A stretch of 64,000 nt of DNA, taken from positions 1,674,001-1,738,000 of the forward strand of contig NZ_PEFF01000001.1 of the NCBI RefSeq assembly GCF_002754375.1, in the 5' to 3' direction. Positions 62,076 through 64,000 of the stretch are shown here, piece by piece. Origin of the DNA: Variovorax sp. 54. GTDB taxonomy: Bacteria; Pseudomonadota; Gammaproteobacteria; Burkholderiales; Burkholderiaceae_C. The notes beneath the pieces were generated by a model. It was not told the origin of the DNA, made no database searches, and saw only the letters and a program-made list of their open reading frames with translations. Positions within the stretch are counted from its first letter, which is position 1, and every line of letters starts with the position of its first letter. Made by a program: the position numbers and the translations under genes.

Positions 62076-64000
62076 ACGGCTCGTCCTCCAATGGCGGCGG
62101 TGATCTTGATGGTCCGGGCGTCAGGAATCTCGGCGTGCGAGAGCACCTTGAGCTGCGGCAGGCTGCGCCGCAGGAAGCGCGACAGCAGCACGCGCAGTGC
62201 GTGCTGCACGACCAGCACCGGCGCCAGCCCCATCTGCTCCTGCCGCACGATGGCGGCCTGCGCCTGCTTGAGCAGGTTGTCGGCAATGCCCGGTTCGATG
62301 CCGCTGCTGTTGTTCAGGGCCTGCTGCAACACGCTGTCGAGCGAGCCGTCGAGGCCGATCACCTGCATCTCTTCTTCGCCCGGGAACAGCTGCTGCGTGA
62401 TGGCGCGGCCCAGCGCCAGGCGCGTGAGCGTGGTGAGCTCGGTCGGGTCTTTCACCGTGGGCGCGTGCTCGGCCATCACGTCGAGGATGGTGCGCATGTC
62501 GCGGATCGGCACCTCTTCGTCGAGCAGGTTCTGCAGCACCTTGTGCAGCGTGCTCAGCGACAGCACCTTGGGCACCAGGTCTTCGGTGAGCTTGGGGGCG
62601 GTCTTGGCGATCTGGTCGAGCAGCTGCTGCACTTCCTGGCGGCCCAGCAGCTCGGCCGCGTGGGTGTGGATCAGGTGGTTCAGGTGCGTGGCCATCACGG
62701 TGCAGGCATCGACCACGGTGTAGCCGTACACCTGCGCCTGTTGTCGCAGGCTGCCGTCGATCCAGGTGGCCTCCAGGCCGAAGGCCGGGTCGCGCGTGGG
62801 CGTGCCGGTCAGCGTGCCCGTCACCTGGCCGGGGTTGATCGCCATCCACTGGTTGGGGAAGGCTTCGCCGCGGCCGATCTCCACGTCCTTCAGGCTGATG
62901 ACGTAGGCGTTGGGCTTGATCTCCAGGTTGTCGCGGATGTGGACCACCGGCACCAGGAAGCCCAGCTCCTGCGCGATCTTCTTGCGGATGCTCTTGATGC
63001 GGCCCAGCAGCTCGCCCTGCTGCGACTGGTCCACCAGCGGGATCAGCCGGTAGCCGACCTGCATGCCCAGCGGATCGACCATCGCCACGTCGTCCCACGT
63101 GGCTTCGGCCTGCTCGGCCGCGGCCGGCACGCCCGCCGCACCTTGCGCGGCGGCAGCGGCTGCGGCCTGCTCCGCCGCCTCCTGCGGCTTGCGCTGCACC
63201 AGCCGCCGCCCGAGCCACACCAGCCCACCCGCGATCAGCAGGAAGGCCAGGTTCGGCATGCCCGGGATCATGCCCAGCAGGCCGACGATGCCGGCCGTGA
63301 GGAACAGCACCTGCGGGTTGGAAAAGAGCTGGCCCGTCAGCTGGCTGCCCACGTCTTCGTCGGTGGTCACGCGCGACACGATCACGCCGGCCGCGGTCGA
63401 GATCACCAACGCCGGAATCTGCGCCACCAGGCCGTCGCCGATGGCCAGCAGCGTGTAGGTCTTGCCGGCCGTGGAAAAGTCGAGCCCGTGCTGCACCATG
63501 CCGACCACCAGGCCGCCGATGATGTTGATGACCATGATGAGAAGGCCCGCGATCGCGTCGCCGCGCACGAACTTGCTGGCACCGTCCATCGAGCCGTAGA
63601 AGTCGGCCTCTTGTGCCACTTCGGCGCGGCGCTTGCGGGCGATCTCTTCGCCGATCAGGCCGGCATTGAGGTCGGCATCGATCGCCATCTGCTTGCCCGG
63701 CATGGCGTCGAGCATGAAGCGCGCGCCCACCTCGGCGATGCGGCCCGCGCCCTTGGTGATCACCATGAAGTTGATGAGCACGAGGATGATGAACACCATC
63801 ACGCCCACCGCGAAGTTGCCGCCTACGAGGAAGTGGCCGAAGGCCTCGATCACCTTGCCGGCCGCGTCGGGCCCGGTGTGGCCGTGCATCAACACCACGC
63901 GCGTGGAGGCCACGTTGAGCGACAGGCGCAGCAGCGTCGAGAACAGCAGCACGGCAGGGAAGGCTGCGAAATCGAGCGCCTTCATGGTGTACATGCTCAC
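62072..64000 (-). CDS. flhA: Flagellar export gate protein FlhA, N-terminus outside the window
   Basis: 642 codons are present; roughly 50-60 N-terminal residues lie beyond base 64000. The visible part starts in a transmembrane region with 'ALDFAAFPAVLLFSTLLRLS' and the FHIPEP signature 'RLSLNVASTRVVLMHG'. The cytoplasmic charged loop has 'MLDAMPGKQMAIDADLNAGL'. The large cytoplasmic domain (nonameric export gate) follows with 'WDDVAMVDPLGMQVGYRLIP' and 'TVVDACTVMATHLNHLIHTH'. An Ala-rich linker at about residues 275-300 joins the two halves. It is the first visible gene of the flagellar block and its stop overlaps the flhF start. Confidence 0.96.
   Translation of the reverse strand: MSMYTMKALDFAAFPAVLLFSTLLRLSLNVASTRVVLMHGHTGPDAAGKVIEAFGHFLVGGNFAVGVMVFIILVLINFMVITKGAGRIAEVGARFMLDAMPGKQMAIDADLNAGLIGEEIARKRRAEVAQEADFYGSMDGASKFVRGDAIAGLLIMVINIIGGLVVGMVQHGLDFSTAGKTYTLLAIGDGLVAQIPALVISTAAGVIVSRVTTDEDVGSQLTGQLFSNPQVLFLTAGIVGLLGMIPGMPNLAFLLIAGGLVWLGRRLVQRKPQEAAEQAAAAAAAQGAAGVPAAAEQAEATWDDVAMVDPLGMQVGYRLIPLVDQSQQGELLGRIKSIRKKIAQELGFLVPVVHIRDNLEIKPNAYVISLKDVEIGRGEAFPNQWMAINPGQVTGTLTGTPTRDPAFGLEATWIDGSLRQQAQVYGYTVVDACTVMATHLNHLIHTHAAELLGRQEVQQLLDQIAKTAPKLTEDLVPKVLSLSTLHKVLQNLLDEEVPIRDMRTILDVMAEHAPTVKDPTELTTLTRLALGRAITQQLFPGEEEMQVIGLDGSLDSVLQQALNNSSGIEPGIADNLLKQAQAAIVRQEQMGLAPVLVVQHALRVLLSRFLRRSLPQLKVLSHAEIPDARTIKITAAIGGRAV

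Overview
The window is about 64 kb of G+C-rich, densely coded bacterial chromosome. Gene content points to Burkholderiales, family Comamonadaceae, most likely Variovorax or a close relative. This is inferred from the acnD/prpF form of the 2-methylcitrate cluster, the urtABCDE urea importer, the flhA-flhF-fleN-fliA flagellar block and the general style of the proteins. No rRNA, tRNA, CRISPR array, intact insertion sequence or prophage was seen.

Layout. 1-8.0 kb: the end of a type IV pilus pseudopilin gene, a DUF6502/DUF5666-lipoprotein pair, an FAD monooxygenase, an NlpC/P60 lipoprotein, small secreted proteins, a DUF938 methyltransferase, and one strikingly A+T-richer DUF2806 gene that looks acquired. 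8.3-20 kb: a small unknown gene, a NarL-type two-component pair, a LysM/transglycosylase-like gene with a secreted partner, a DedA-rhodanese fusion, an aldo/keto reductase, a PhoD phosphatase, and an ECF sigma/anti-sigma pair. The sigma/anti-sigma pair lies opposite a beta-propeller/cupredoxin gene, with two mirror-image ECF promoters between them. 20-26 kb: the urea ABC importer urtABCDE, interrupted by a REP-like doublet and a roughly 190-bp imperfect palindrome. 26-40 kb: housekeeping and transport genes (MazG-like pyrophosphohydrolase, two MFS exporters, an esterase, PPK2, a Pit phosphate transporter, a CorA/ZntB transporter, a PHP phosphoesterase, a DMT exporter, a Sua5/YciO protein, a site-2 protease, trpS, and a response regulator convergent with a histidine kinase). 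40-50 kb: a YvlD-family membrane protein, an M20 amidohydrolase divergent from a LysR regulator, a complete RND efflux operon and an orphan lipoprotein. 50-58 kb: a propionate (2-methylcitrate) cluster, namely a PrpR/RamB-like regulator divergent from thioesterase-prpC, acnD, prpF and a lyase of the isocitrate lyase family. 58-64 kb, minus strand: flhA (running off the window), flhF, a fleN-like ATPase and fliA, closely packed as an operon.

The most unusual object is FlhF. It is 777 residues, far longer than its family. After a normal SRP-type GTPase it carries about 390 residues whose motif order and spacing match an entire IS4/Tn5-type DDE transposase, with part of the catalytic triad lost. 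This looks like a domesticated transposase fold fused to a flagellar-placement GTPase. Downstream of it, the MinD-like FleN partner has lost the lysines of its P-loop. Both claims come from reading by eye and need profile or structure searches.
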